5,192 nucleotides of DNA from JAGTRP01 sp050259815 (lineage in GTDB: Bacteria > Pseudomonadota > Gammaproteobacteria > Burkholderiales > Rhodocyclaceae). The stretch spans positions 1 through 5,192 of the forward strand of contig JBLNBI010000345.1 of assembly GCA_050259815.1 (NCBI GenBank). The letters are read 5' to 3'. How positions within the stretch are numbered: position 1 is the stretch's first letter; every line of letters begins with the position of its first letter. The position numbers were made by a program, and so were the translations under genes. The notes beneath the pieces are model-generated. The model was not told the DNA's origin. It did not search any database and saw only the letters and a program-made list of their open reading frames with translations. Shown piece by piece: positions 1-5,137 of the stretch.

Positions 1-1955
1 TCCAGCTTGAAGCGGGCCTGCAAAGGCTGGGGCGCCAAGGTGCCGGCGAGGTCGAGCTTTCCCCGCTTGCCGATGGCCGCCTTGAGGGCCAGCTTGGACG
101 CGGCCTTCCCGGTGGTGGCGAGATTCTCTGCCGCCAGGGCGATGGGTTCGGCCACGAAAGGCAGGCTGCCGGCGACCTTCTGGTCCTCAACCCGGAGGCC
201 GTAGCCATCCACTGCCAGCTTGGCGAGGGTGACCTGCCAGGGGGGAACGCCCGCCGCGGCATGTCCCGTTTGTTTCGCGCCCGGATTCTCGGTCAGCAGC
301 TGGGACAGGTTGAAGATCCCCGCCTTGTTCCGCCTGGCCAGGAGCTTGCCGCCGGCAGTACGCAGCTCGCCGATGGCGATCTCCCGCTTGCCCTGGTCCA
401 TGGTCACGCCCTGGACCTGGAACTGGTCGAGGGTGAAGAAGGAGCGCTTGTCGTCTGGCTGCCGAAGCTTGAGTCCGGTCAGGGCGGCCTTCCCGTCATT
501 GAGCTGGGCCTGGAACTGCCCGTCGTTGGCGGCCAGGGAGTAGGCGGCGCTGGCGTCAAGGCTGCCGTCCTCCAGGTTGAAGCGGACGAAAGAAGCGAAA
601 TAGGGGGCGTAGTTCTTCAGTTGCAATGCGGTCACGGAAATATCGCCCCGGGCGGAGAAGGGGGCCAGGGTGACCTGGGCATGCAGTTCGACGCGCTCGC
701 CGCTGTCGGACTTTAGGGCGAGTTCGACGGTGGCCGGGTCCTTGCCGCTGGAGAGTTGGCGGACCGTAAGGTTGATTTCTTCAAGGCGGGCGTGGAAGGG
801 ACGCTTGGGGAAGTCGTCCGCCAGGCCGATGCGGCCGTCCGCCAGCTTGATTTCGGCAATGCTGAATTGGAAGGGGCGGGAAGGCTGGGCGGGGGCGTCG
901 GCCTTCGCCTTGCCGGCCGCCTTGGCAGGCTGCTGGGGCATGAGAGAGGCGAGGTTGAGAATGCCCCGCCTGTCCCGGGCGAGGGTCAGTTCCGGGCGGT
1001 CGAGGCGTACGGAATCCACGGCCAGCTTGTTGCCGAAAACGTCCAGGGAACGGATGGCCACGTTCAGGGCCGGCCATTTCGCCAGGGGGCGGCCGGCGGT
1101 GTCCAGGAGCTCGAAGTTTTCCAGGGCGGCGGTGCCGGCGATGTCCAGGCTCATGGCCTTGTCCTTCGGCATCTTGAAGGTGGCGACCAGCTTGGTGTCC
1201 AGGGTGCCCGAGGGGAGCCTGAAGGGCAGGGGAACGGGGCTGTAGTCCAGGTACTTGGGTAGACTGAGCCCGTCCAGGTCCAGTTTTACCGACGCCTCCC
1301 GATCGGCGCTGAAGGGCAGCAGCGCTCCGTCGACGGCGACCGGCGTGCCGTTCAGCCTGGCGCTGAAGGCGGGCTGAACGTCGATATCGACCATGGAGGG
1401 CAGGTTGGAGACGAAGGGCACCCCGAGGCGGATGTTGTCCACGGTGTGCTGCTTGCCCATGGGCACGTCGTTGAAATCGATGCGCCCGTCGGCAATCAGG
1501 ATGTTGTTGATGGAGAAGCGGGCCGGGGGATCGGAGGCCGGGGCATTCAGGAATTCCTCCACCAGGTCGCTGAAGTTGTAGCCCTTGTCGGCCTTGCGAA
1601 CCAGCCTGACGGATGGCGCCTGGAGTCTGAGTTCGCCAACCACCGGCGCCTGCCGGAACAGGGACTCCGCCTCCAGGTTGACGTACAGCTCGTCGATGGA
1701 CAGGGCGGGGTCGGCGCTCTCCCGATCGTTGATCACCAAGCCCTTGACGGTCGCGGACAGGGCGTAGGGATTGATGTCGAGTTCCCGGATGGCGACCGGG
1801 CGGTGAAGCTTTTCGGCCAAGGCGCTTTCGAGGGCAGGCTTGACGAAGTGCGGGGCGACGAAGAAGCCCAGGATGCCGAACAATACGACGATGACTCCGG
1901 CAGCCAGGGCAATTCTCTTATTCCGGTGGGCGCGAAGGATCGAAGAGGGTGCCAT
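1..1955 (-). CDS. DUF748 / AsmA-like envelope protein, C-terminus cut by window edge
   Basis: The reading frame is open from an ATG at 1955 to the window edge, giving 651 codons with no stop, so the protein is N-terminal and partial. The start is supported by GGAG (1965-1968) nine bases upstream. A membrane anchor spans about residues 14-34, after a basic start (RAHRNKR). The rest is soluble and beta-rich, as in AsmA-superfamily proteins. Three copies of a module are visible. A G-[IY]-x-N-[FL]-type motif occurs near 125, 331 and 546. Each is followed by an [IL]-A-x-DG-like motif: ADGRIDFND at 155-163, LADGRI at 371-376 and AVDGYG at 581-586. DG[RK]I repeats with a single N-terminal anchor are typical of DUF748 proteins, which often exceed 1000 residues. 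AsmA relatives act in the envelope and some are proposed to move phospholipids between membranes; applying that here is inference. It is transcribed divergently from the ferredoxin operon. Confidence 0.88.
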   Translation of the reverse strand, partial: MAPSSILRAHRNKRIALAAGVIVVLFGILGFFVAPHFVKPALESALAEKLHRPVAIRELDINPYALSATVKGLVINDRESADPALSIDELYVNLEAESLFRQAPVVGELRLQAPSVRLVRKADKGYNFSDLVEEFLNAPASDPPARFSINNILIADGRIDFNDVPMGKQHTVDNIRLGVPFVSNLPSMVDIDVQPAFSARLNGTPVAVDGALLPFSADREASVKLDLDGLSLPKYLDYSPVPLPFRLPSGTLDTKLVATFKMPKDKAMSLDIAGTAALENFELLDTAGRPLAKWPALNVAIRSLDVFGNKLAVDSVRLDRPELTLARDRRGILNLASLMPQQPAKAAGKAKADAPAQPSRPFQFSIAEIKLADGRIGLADDFPKRPFHARLEEINLTVRQLSSGKDPATVELALKSDSGERVELHAQVTLAPFSARGDISVTALQLKNYAPYFASFVRFNLEDGSLDASAAYSLAANDGQFQAQLNDGKAALTGLKLRQPDDKRSFFTLDQFQVQGVTMDQGKREIAIGELRTAGGKLLARRNKAGIFNLSQLLTENPGAKQTGHAAAGVPPWQVTLAKLAVDGYGLRVEDQKVAGSLPFVAEPIALAAENLATTGKAASKLALKAAIGKRGKLDLAGTLAPQPLQARFKL

Positions 1956-1984
1956 GGCAGTCGGCTCCGAAGGTGGATATGACG

Positions 1985-1990
1985 ATTGTA
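1985..1990 (-). promoter_or_regulatory. Candidate sigma-70 -10 box for the DUF748 gene
   Basis: Read on the minus strand this is TACAAT, five of six matches to TATAAT, preceded by GGC. It would place transcription start near 1978 and give a leader of about 23 bases that includes the GGAG ribosome binding site. The -35 region is poor (about three of six matches), so the element may be weak or need an activator. Confidence 0.4.
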
Positions 1991-2041
1991 GCCGGGGATG
2001 GCGGAGGGCAGCCTGAGGCGGCTGTTCTTTTTCGACTGCCA

Positions 2042-2059
2042 TTGTCGTGAATGCGACAA
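2042..2059 (+). promoter_or_regulatory. NifA upstream activator sequence (TGT-N10-ACA)
   Basis: TGTCGTGAATGCGACA (2043-2058) matches the NifA binding consensus TGT-N10-ACA exactly. It lies within a perfect inverted repeat, TTGTCG and CGACAA, around a six-base centre. The centre is about 77 bases upstream of the predicted sigma-54 transcription start, slightly closer than the usual 80-150 bases but workable for an activator that contacts RNA polymerase by looping. NifA binding is inferred from the motif and from the nif genes downstream. Confidence 0.8.
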
Positions 2060-2060
2060 C

Positions 2061-2073
2061 GATCAAATTGTTA
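2061..2073 (+). promoter_or_regulatory. IHF-like binding site
   Basis: GATCAAATTGTTA matches the IHF consensus WATCAA-N4-TTR at every defined position except the first (G instead of W). It sits between the NifA site and the sigma-54 promoter, where IHF bends DNA in many nif promoters, and the surroundings (2061-2100) are AT-richer than the coding DNA. The call rests on motif plus position. Confidence 0.55.
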
Positions 2074-2101
2074 AGCGGCTGATTTTGCGTGTTGTTTTGA
2101 C

Positions 2102-2117
2102 TGGCACTGGATTTGCA
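2102..2117 (+). promoter_or_regulatory. Sigma-54 (RpoN) -24/-12 promoter of the ferredoxin-nifZ operon
   Basis: TGGCAC (2102-2107), five bases, then TTGCA (2113-2117) gives the required GG-to-GC spacing and matches the core of TGGCACG-N4-TTGCA apart from T for the G at 2108. Transcription should start near 2128, leaving a leader of about 19 bases before the ATG at 2147. With the NifA-type site upstream this predicts expression only under nitrogen-fixing conditions. Confidence 0.88.
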
Positions 2118-2146
2118 ATCAAAGGTCATTCAGCAAGGAGACCTCC

Positions 2147-2476
2147 ATGGCAAAACCCAAGAAGCACATTCTCGTCTGCGTCCAGGGCCGTCCCACCGGC
2201 CATCCCCGCGGTTCCTGCCAGGACAAGGGCTGCCAGCAGGTATGGCAGGCCTTCGCCGACGAATTCACCACCCGCAACCTGTGGACCGCCGGCTTCCTCC
2301 TCACCAATACCGGCTGCCTCGGTCCCTGCCACCTGGGGCCCAGTGTCCTGGTCTATCCGGAGGGCGTGATGTACACCGGCGTCAAGCCGGAGGACGTAGG
2401 CACCCTCATCGACGAGCACCTGATGTTCGACCAGCCGGTGGAGCGCCTCCTGGCCCCCGCCGACGTGTGGAGCTAA
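2147..2476 (+). CDS. Thioredoxin-like [2Fe-2S] ferredoxin (Shethna protein I type)
   Basis: This 109-residue soluble protein carries one [2Fe-2S] cluster and should act as a cytoplasmic electron carrier or Fe-S accessory protein for nitrogen fixation. The likely ligands are Cys11, Cys24, Cys57 and Cys61. The spacing C-x12-C-x32-C-x3-C is that of the thioredoxin-fold ferredoxins of Aquifex aeolicus and, nearly, Clostridium pasteurianum. The opening KKHILVCVQG and the loop NTGCLGPCHLGP are characteristic, and the length is usual for the family. A fifth cysteine, Cys29, is close to Cys24. AGGAG at 2136-2140, six bases before the ATG, fixes the start. It is the first gene of a sigma-54 operon, and nifZ begins two bases after its TAA. 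In Azotobacter the homologue is the Shethna [2Fe-2S] protein I, whose exact role is unsettled. The redox partner here cannot be told from sequence. Confidence 0.93.
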   Translation: MAKPKKHILVCVQGRPTGHPRGSCQDKGCQQVWQAFADEFTTRNLWTAGFLLTNTGCLGPCHLGPSVLVYPEGVMYTGVKPEDVGTLIDEHLMFDQPVERLLAPADVWS

Positions 2477-2478
2477 CC

Positions 2479-2745
2479 ATGGCCTCCCACGCGCGATTCG
2501 ACATGGGGGAGATGGTCTTCTGCACCGAGGACATTTTCAACGACGGCGGTGTGCCGGACATGGAGGAGGACGGCCTCATCGCGTCCGCCGGGACCCGGGG
2601 CGTCGTCGTTAATGTGGGGTATGTGGAAGCCGACGACCGCATCGATATCTATCTGGTCCGGTTCGAGCAGGCCGACGGCAATCTGGGGCCGCCGGTGGGC
2701 TGCCTAGTTGGGGAACTGACCCAGGACGGCGCGGTGGTCTGTTAG
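2479..2745 (+). CDS. nifZ: NifZ, nitrogenase P-cluster maturation protein (short form)
   Basis: This 88-residue protein matches the NifZ domain. The visible pattern is F-x-x-G-[ED]-x-V near 7-13, then the hallmark IFNDGGVP at 19-26 (compare RNDGTYP in Azotobacter NifZ), a G-x-x-G-V-V-x-x-V-G segment at 38-47, YLVRF at 58-62, and the closing VGC-x-x-x-EL at 73-80. NifZ acts in the cytoplasm during MoFe protein maturation, where it supports formation of the second P-cluster. It is shorter than the roughly 150-residue Azotobacter protein, being essentially the domain alone, and ends in a cysteine (Cys88) besides Cys15 and Cys75. GGAG at 2469-2472, inside the end of the ferredoxin gene, lies six bases before the ATG, and the two-base gap implies translational coupling. 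The frame is open further upstream, but that stretch overlaps the ferredoxin gene and is not NifZ-like. Confidence 0.9.
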   Translation: MASHARFDMGEMVFCTEDIFNDGGVPDMEEDGLIASAGTRGVVVNVGYVEADDRIDIYLVRFEQADGNLGPPVGCLVGELTQDGAVVC

Positions 2746-2764
2746 GGACTCGGTTTCCGCAGAA

Positions 2765-2807
2765 GGATATCGACCTGCGCGGTCTTGTCCTCTGCGTTCG
2801 ATATTCC
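2765..2807. repeat. Inverted repeat between convergent genes, possible weak bidirectional terminator
   Basis: ATATCGA (2767-2773) and TCGATAT (2798-2804) are perfect 7 bp arms. They extend by GG/CC pairing across one bulged T at 2805. The 24-base loop is long and no T-run follows on either strand. It lies between the nifZ stop (2745) and the stop of the convergent minus-strand gene (2831), where a shared terminator is expected, but it is not a canonical intrinsic terminator. Confidence 0.35.
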
Positions 2808-2830
2808 CTCGGCGTTATCCGGAGGCCCGG

Positions 2831-3334
2831 TTACTCCATGCAGCGTGGCTCGTCGCCGAAGAAGGTGCAGGAGGTGTATTGCTTGGGGGTTTCCAGATCG
2901 ATGAGCCGGCCGGCGGTGCGGGCCTCGTAGGCCTTGACGATCTGGCTGCCCCGCTTCTCATCCCGCAGGGCGGCGAAAAAGAGGTTGATCAGCTCGGCCT
3001 CCTTGGCTTCCAGCTGGGCTTCCGTGACCAGGCCCTTGGAGTATATGCCCCAGGCCTTGCGCAGTTCCCAAAGGATGGGACGGAAGAAGGGCCGCCCGCA
3101 GGGGCCCCAGTCCTGGAATTCGAGGACCCGGTAGTAGAAATCCCGGCCCGTTTCCCCTGCCATTGTGCTGCGGGAGTATTCCCGGTTCCATTCGACGACC
3201 CGCTGGGAACAGTTGCGGCTGTTTTCTATGTAGGAACTCAGCGCCAGGATAGGCGCATCCGAGATGGCAAAGGCGAGGTTGGCCTGTCCCAGGAGCCAAG
3301 CCAGGGCCAGCCAGATCCGGTACAACTTGGGCAT
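2831..3334 (-). CDS. Predicted exported protein of unknown family, four cysteines
   Basis: I do not recognise this 167-residue protein. Starting at the ATG at 3334 gives a plausible Sec signal peptide: MPKLYR, a hydrophobic stretch at about 7-20, then a signal peptidase I-type site, AFA, at 21-23. The mature part, about 144 residues, is polar and probably helical (EAQLEAKEAELINLFFAALRDEK near 105-127). It has exactly four cysteines (42, 79, 156, 165), which could form two disulphides in the periplasm. Aromatic residues cluster at 67-95 (FYYR, FQDWGPCGRPFF, LWELRKAW). The frame continues upstream to 3556, but that part is low-complexity, covers the neighbouring gene's terminator and reads antisense-like, so the signal-peptide start is preferred. 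No clear Shine-Dalgarno sequence precedes it. It converges with nifZ and probably has its own transcript, because a terminator separates it from the upstream minus-strand gene. Confidence 0.7.
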   Translation of the reverse strand: MPKLYRIWLALAWLLGQANLAFAISDAPILALSSYIENSRNCSQRVVEWNREYSRSTMAGETGRDFYYRVLEFQDWGPCGRPFFRPILWELRKAWGIYSKGLVTEAQLEAKEAELINLFFAALRDEKRGSQIVKAYEARTAGRLIDLETPKQYTSCTFFGDEPRCME

Positions 3335-3362
3335 GCGGAACGGGGAAGAGGGCGAAAACGGT

Positions 3363-3368
3363 ATTCTA
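3363..3368 (-). promoter_or_regulatory. Possible -10 box for the exported-protein gene
   Basis: On the minus strand this reads TAGAAT, five of six matches to TATAAT, about 28 bases before the ATG at 3334. The matching -35 region is not recognisable. A promoter is expected somewhere here because a strong terminator lies just upstream. Confidence 0.25.
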
Positions 3369-3412
3369 AACGCGTCTGACGCCGTGCATCGGCATGGAGC
3401 GGGGCTGGCATG

Positions 3413-3435
3413 AAAAAACCCGCCGGGGCGGCGGG
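3413..3435 (-). terminator. Rho-independent terminator of the 60-residue membrane protein gene
   Basis: Read on the minus strand, CCCGCCG, a three-base loop CCC and CGGCGGG form a perfect 7 bp GC-only stem, followed directly by six T (the A-run at 3413-3418). It begins about 20 bases after the stop codon at 3456-3458. This is a canonical intrinsic terminator in this orientation only. Confidence 0.88.
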
Positions 3436-3455
3436 TGCGAAGGCAGAAGACCCGC

Positions 3456-3638
3456 TCAGGCGAAGCGCGATTTTCGGAAGACGAGGAAGAGGGCCGGCAG
3501 GACCGGCAATCCGGCCAGATTGGCGACCCAGGCGTTTCCGTAGCGTGCCCAATCAATCCAGGGCGTCACGGCCAGCAGGCCGAGGACGATCGCGCAGTAA
3601 ATGAAGACGGCTACGATCCTGAGATCGTTCTTCCGCAT
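3456..3638 (-). CDS. Small inner-membrane protein, two predicted helices, function unknown
   Basis: This 60-residue protein has a basic N-terminus (MRKNDLR), a first membrane helix at about 7-24 (contains FIYCAIVLGLLAV), a short loop with aromatics (PWIDWARYGN) and a second helix at about 36-54, ending in the basic tail RKSRFA. I do not recognise the family. Coding status is well supported despite its size. A strong GGAGG (3645-3649) lies six bases before the ATG, and an intrinsic terminator follows the stop by about 20 bases. Together these define a monocistronic transcription unit. By the positive-inside rule both ends should face the cytoplasm, with the loop periplasmic. Its promoter must lie in 3651-4044 or further upstream, and I see no clear one. 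Confidence 0.72.
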   Translation of the reverse strand: MRKNDLRIVAVFIYCAIVLGLLAVTPWIDWARYGNAWVANLAGLPVLPALFLVFRKSRFA

Positions 3639-3650
3639 GGCTTACCTCCC

Positions 3651-4044
3651 TTGTTCTGTGCCAAAGATGATAGGGAGGAGGGCACCTCATCGACAGTAGG
3701 CCTATTAGGTATATGAAATGGGGAAATCCCGTAACCCGCATGGGGTGCCGCCCTGGGCGGATATCGGCTCGATGCGGTAAGGCTGTCTCGCTGGCGGCCG
3801 GGGCGGATCTCTCCGCCGCCGGCGCCGCGGCCAGCCCCTCGGCTGGAGTAGACGCAAGAGGGGGTCCCGATGGCTGGCTGCCGGTGATTTTCCCCTCAAC
3901 CGGCTGGGAGGCGTACTTCGCAAAGTCGCTGCTCATCTTCGCTATGAGCGATGGAGACTTTAGTCCCGGCAGGACTCCGGCAGAATTCGGCGGAGCCAGT
4001 AAGTAGACCGCTTCCGAGGGGAAGACGGCCGTGGGGCGGACACT
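3651..4044. other. 394-base intergenic region with several small inverted repeats, no convincing gene
   Basis: This lies between the NnrS-like gene's stop and the small membrane gene's ribosome binding site. Open frames exist on both strands (3713-4006 plus, 3553-3936 minus). Neither has a ribosome binding site or a recognisable protein, and the minus one would run into the next gene out of frame. Short palindromic elements are visible: GGCGGA-TCTC-TCCGCC (3802-3817), GCCGGT/ACCGGC (3880-3904), TCGCT-ATG-AGCGA (3939-3951) and AGTCC/GGACT (3962-3976). None has a T-run, so no intrinsic terminator can be assigned to the NnrS-like gene. The region should hold the promoter of the small membrane gene and could encode a small RNA, but neither can be shown from sequence. 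Confidence 0.5.
3880..3904. repeat. Inverted repeat GCCGGT/ACCGGC
   Basis: Perfect 6 bp arms (3880-3885 and 3899-3904) flank a 13-base loop containing TTTT and CCCC. It could be a structured RNA element or an operator, and no known motif is recognised. Confidence 0.3.
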
Positions 4045-5118
4045 CTATCGGCGGCCGCGCAGCCCGCTGGCGACCATGGTGGCGATGAAGAGGAGAAGCG
4101 CCAGGGCATTGGCCATCCCGCCGGCGTGGCGCCAGGCGAAGACACCGTCGATGCTGCCCATGACCCGCAGGATAAGGGAAAGGTGCAGGGCAAGAAGGGG
4201 CAGGTAGAAGAAAGGGTGGTACGGAATCTTGAGGCGGGTAACCGCCGGAAAGATGATGGGGGCGTGGCCAAACACCATGGAGAACACGAAGCCCAGTCCC
4301 AGGGCGTGGAAGGCTGCGTCCCGGAGGGGATTGCCGGGGGCGAGGGCGCCGGCGATTCCCAGGAGGCCGGCGATGGCGAGCCATCCGTATCCCGACAGGA
4401 GACATAGGGCGATGAAGCGGGTGAGCCCCTGCTGCCGGGCGTTGCGGCGGGCGATGTCGTAGCGGATCAGCCAGATGGCCAGGGCGAGGAGGCTGGCCGA
4501 AAAGAGGACGAGTCCCGCTCCCTCCCGCCAGAAAGCCAGGAAGGCGCCGAGGAGCAGGCCGCCGACCATCACCAGGAACAGGGGCTTGGCTGCTGCGGGT
4601 GTGGGGATGAAACGGGTCAGTTCCAGCCGTTCTCCGGCAATGGTGAGCACCAGGAAGGCCAGCCACCAGGGCAGTGCCGGGAAAAGGCTGCCGGAAATCC
4701 ACCAGGCGAGGCTGCCCACCAGCCAGCAGACGGCGGCGATGGCAAGGATGGCAGTGAAGACGGCGGCCTGGCGGCGCAACACCTGCAAGCTGGCAGCCAC
4801 CAGGGTAGCCGCCCCGAGGGCGGACAATGCCTGGGAAACGGCCGACGGTGCCGCGCCCACCAGGGCCAGACCGCCTAGCCCGGCGCAAGCCGGCCCGGCG
4901 TAGGCCCAGCGCCGCCCCAGGGCGACGGCCCGCTCCAGGCTGATGACCGTGCCGAAGAAGGCGGAGATCATCAGGGCTCCGTGCCAGCCGGCGGAATCTA
5001 CGGCGGCCTGGGGCAACTGCCACCCGAGGCGGGACAGCCCGGCCAGGACGCCCACCACAAGGGATGCCATCCCGAGGAGGAGCAGGGGGATGCGGGCGGC
5101 GGGGCGCAGGTCGCTCAT
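4045..5118 (-). CDS. NnrS-like polytopic membrane protein
   Basis: This 357-residue, strongly hydrophobic protein has roughly 12 predicted membrane helices across its length. Histidines sit in or near helices: His46 (DSAGWHGALM), His271 and His285 (FHALGLGFVFSMVFGHAPIIFPAV), His301, His312 and His331 (RHAGGMANALA). The layout resembles NnrS, a haem- and copper-containing inner-membrane protein tied to nitric oxide stress and denitrification, especially the HALGLG segment and the hydrophobic C-terminus. The WHGALM-x6-GTVISLERAVAL motif at 45-67 is not classical NnrS, so this may be a related but separate family. Haem binding by these histidines is inference. The ATG at 5118 has only a weak ribosome binding site and lies 19 bases after the upstream gene's stop, so translation may depend on the upstream gene. 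A large shadow frame runs through the same DNA on this strand and is not a gene. Confidence 0.75.
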   Translation of the reverse strand: MSDLRPAARIPLLLLGMASLVVGVLAGLSRLGWQLPQAAVDSAGWHGALMISAFFGTVISLERAVALGRRWAYAGPACAGLGGLALVGAAPSAVSQALSALGAATLVAASLQVLRRQAAVFTAILAIAAVCWLVGSLAWWISGSLFPALPWWLAFLVLTIAGERLELTRFIPTPAAAKPLFLVMVGGLLLGAFLAFWREGAGLVLFSASLLALAIWLIRYDIARRNARQQGLTRFIALCLLSGYGWLAIAGLLGIAGALAPGNPLRDAAFHALGLGFVFSMVFGHAPIIFPAVTRLKIPYHPFFYLPLLALHLSLILRVMGSIDGVFAWRHAGGMANALALLLFIATMVASGLRGRR

Positions 5119-5137
5119 CGGCGTACCGGCCGGCGGG

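Noticed and set aside
261..1982. Long plus-strand open frames at 261-716, 670-1245, 756-1262 and 1446-1982
   Set aside because: They are antisense to the DUF748 gene, whose frame is continuous for 651 codons with family motifs. They have no ribosome binding sites and show compositions typical of high-GC shadow frames.
2117..2129. Second IHF-like match (AATCAA) just downstream of the sigma-54 promoter
   Set aside because: The second half-site TTR is absent (CAT instead), and the position downstream of -12 makes no sense for promoter looping.
2113..2478. N-terminal extension of nifZ upstream of 2479
   Set aside because: It overlaps the ferredoxin gene in another frame, is arginine/proline-rich, and nifZ has its own well-placed GGAG and ATG at 2479.
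3335..3556. Extension of the exported-protein gene to an ATG at 3556
   Set aside because: It would bury the signal peptide 74 residues in, overlap the neighbouring gene and its terminator, and the added residues are low-complexity.
3699..3731. Short palindromes CCTATTAGG and GGGAAATCCC as operator sites
   Set aside because: They are short and imperfectly placed, and match no regulator consensus I can name, so chance occurrence is likely.
3553..3936. Minus-strand frame of 127 residues in the intergenic gap
   Set aside because: There is no ribosome binding site, it turns into low-complexity sequence, and it runs about 86 bases into the small membrane protein gene out of frame.
3962..3976. AGTCC/GGACT hairpin as terminator of the NnrS-like gene
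   Set aside because: The stem is only 5 bp and no T-run follows on the minus strand, so it does not meet the criteria for an intrinsic terminator.
3713..4006. Plus-strand frame of 97 residues in the intergenic gap
   Set aside because: There is no ribosome binding site, the composition is glycine/alanine/arginine-rich with no recognisable domain, and it competes with an equally weak minus-strand frame.
3896..5023. 375-residue minus-strand frame overlapping the NnrS-like gene
   Set aside because: It is longer than the real gene but reads as an arginine/proline/histidine-rich shadow. The other frame gives regular membrane helices.
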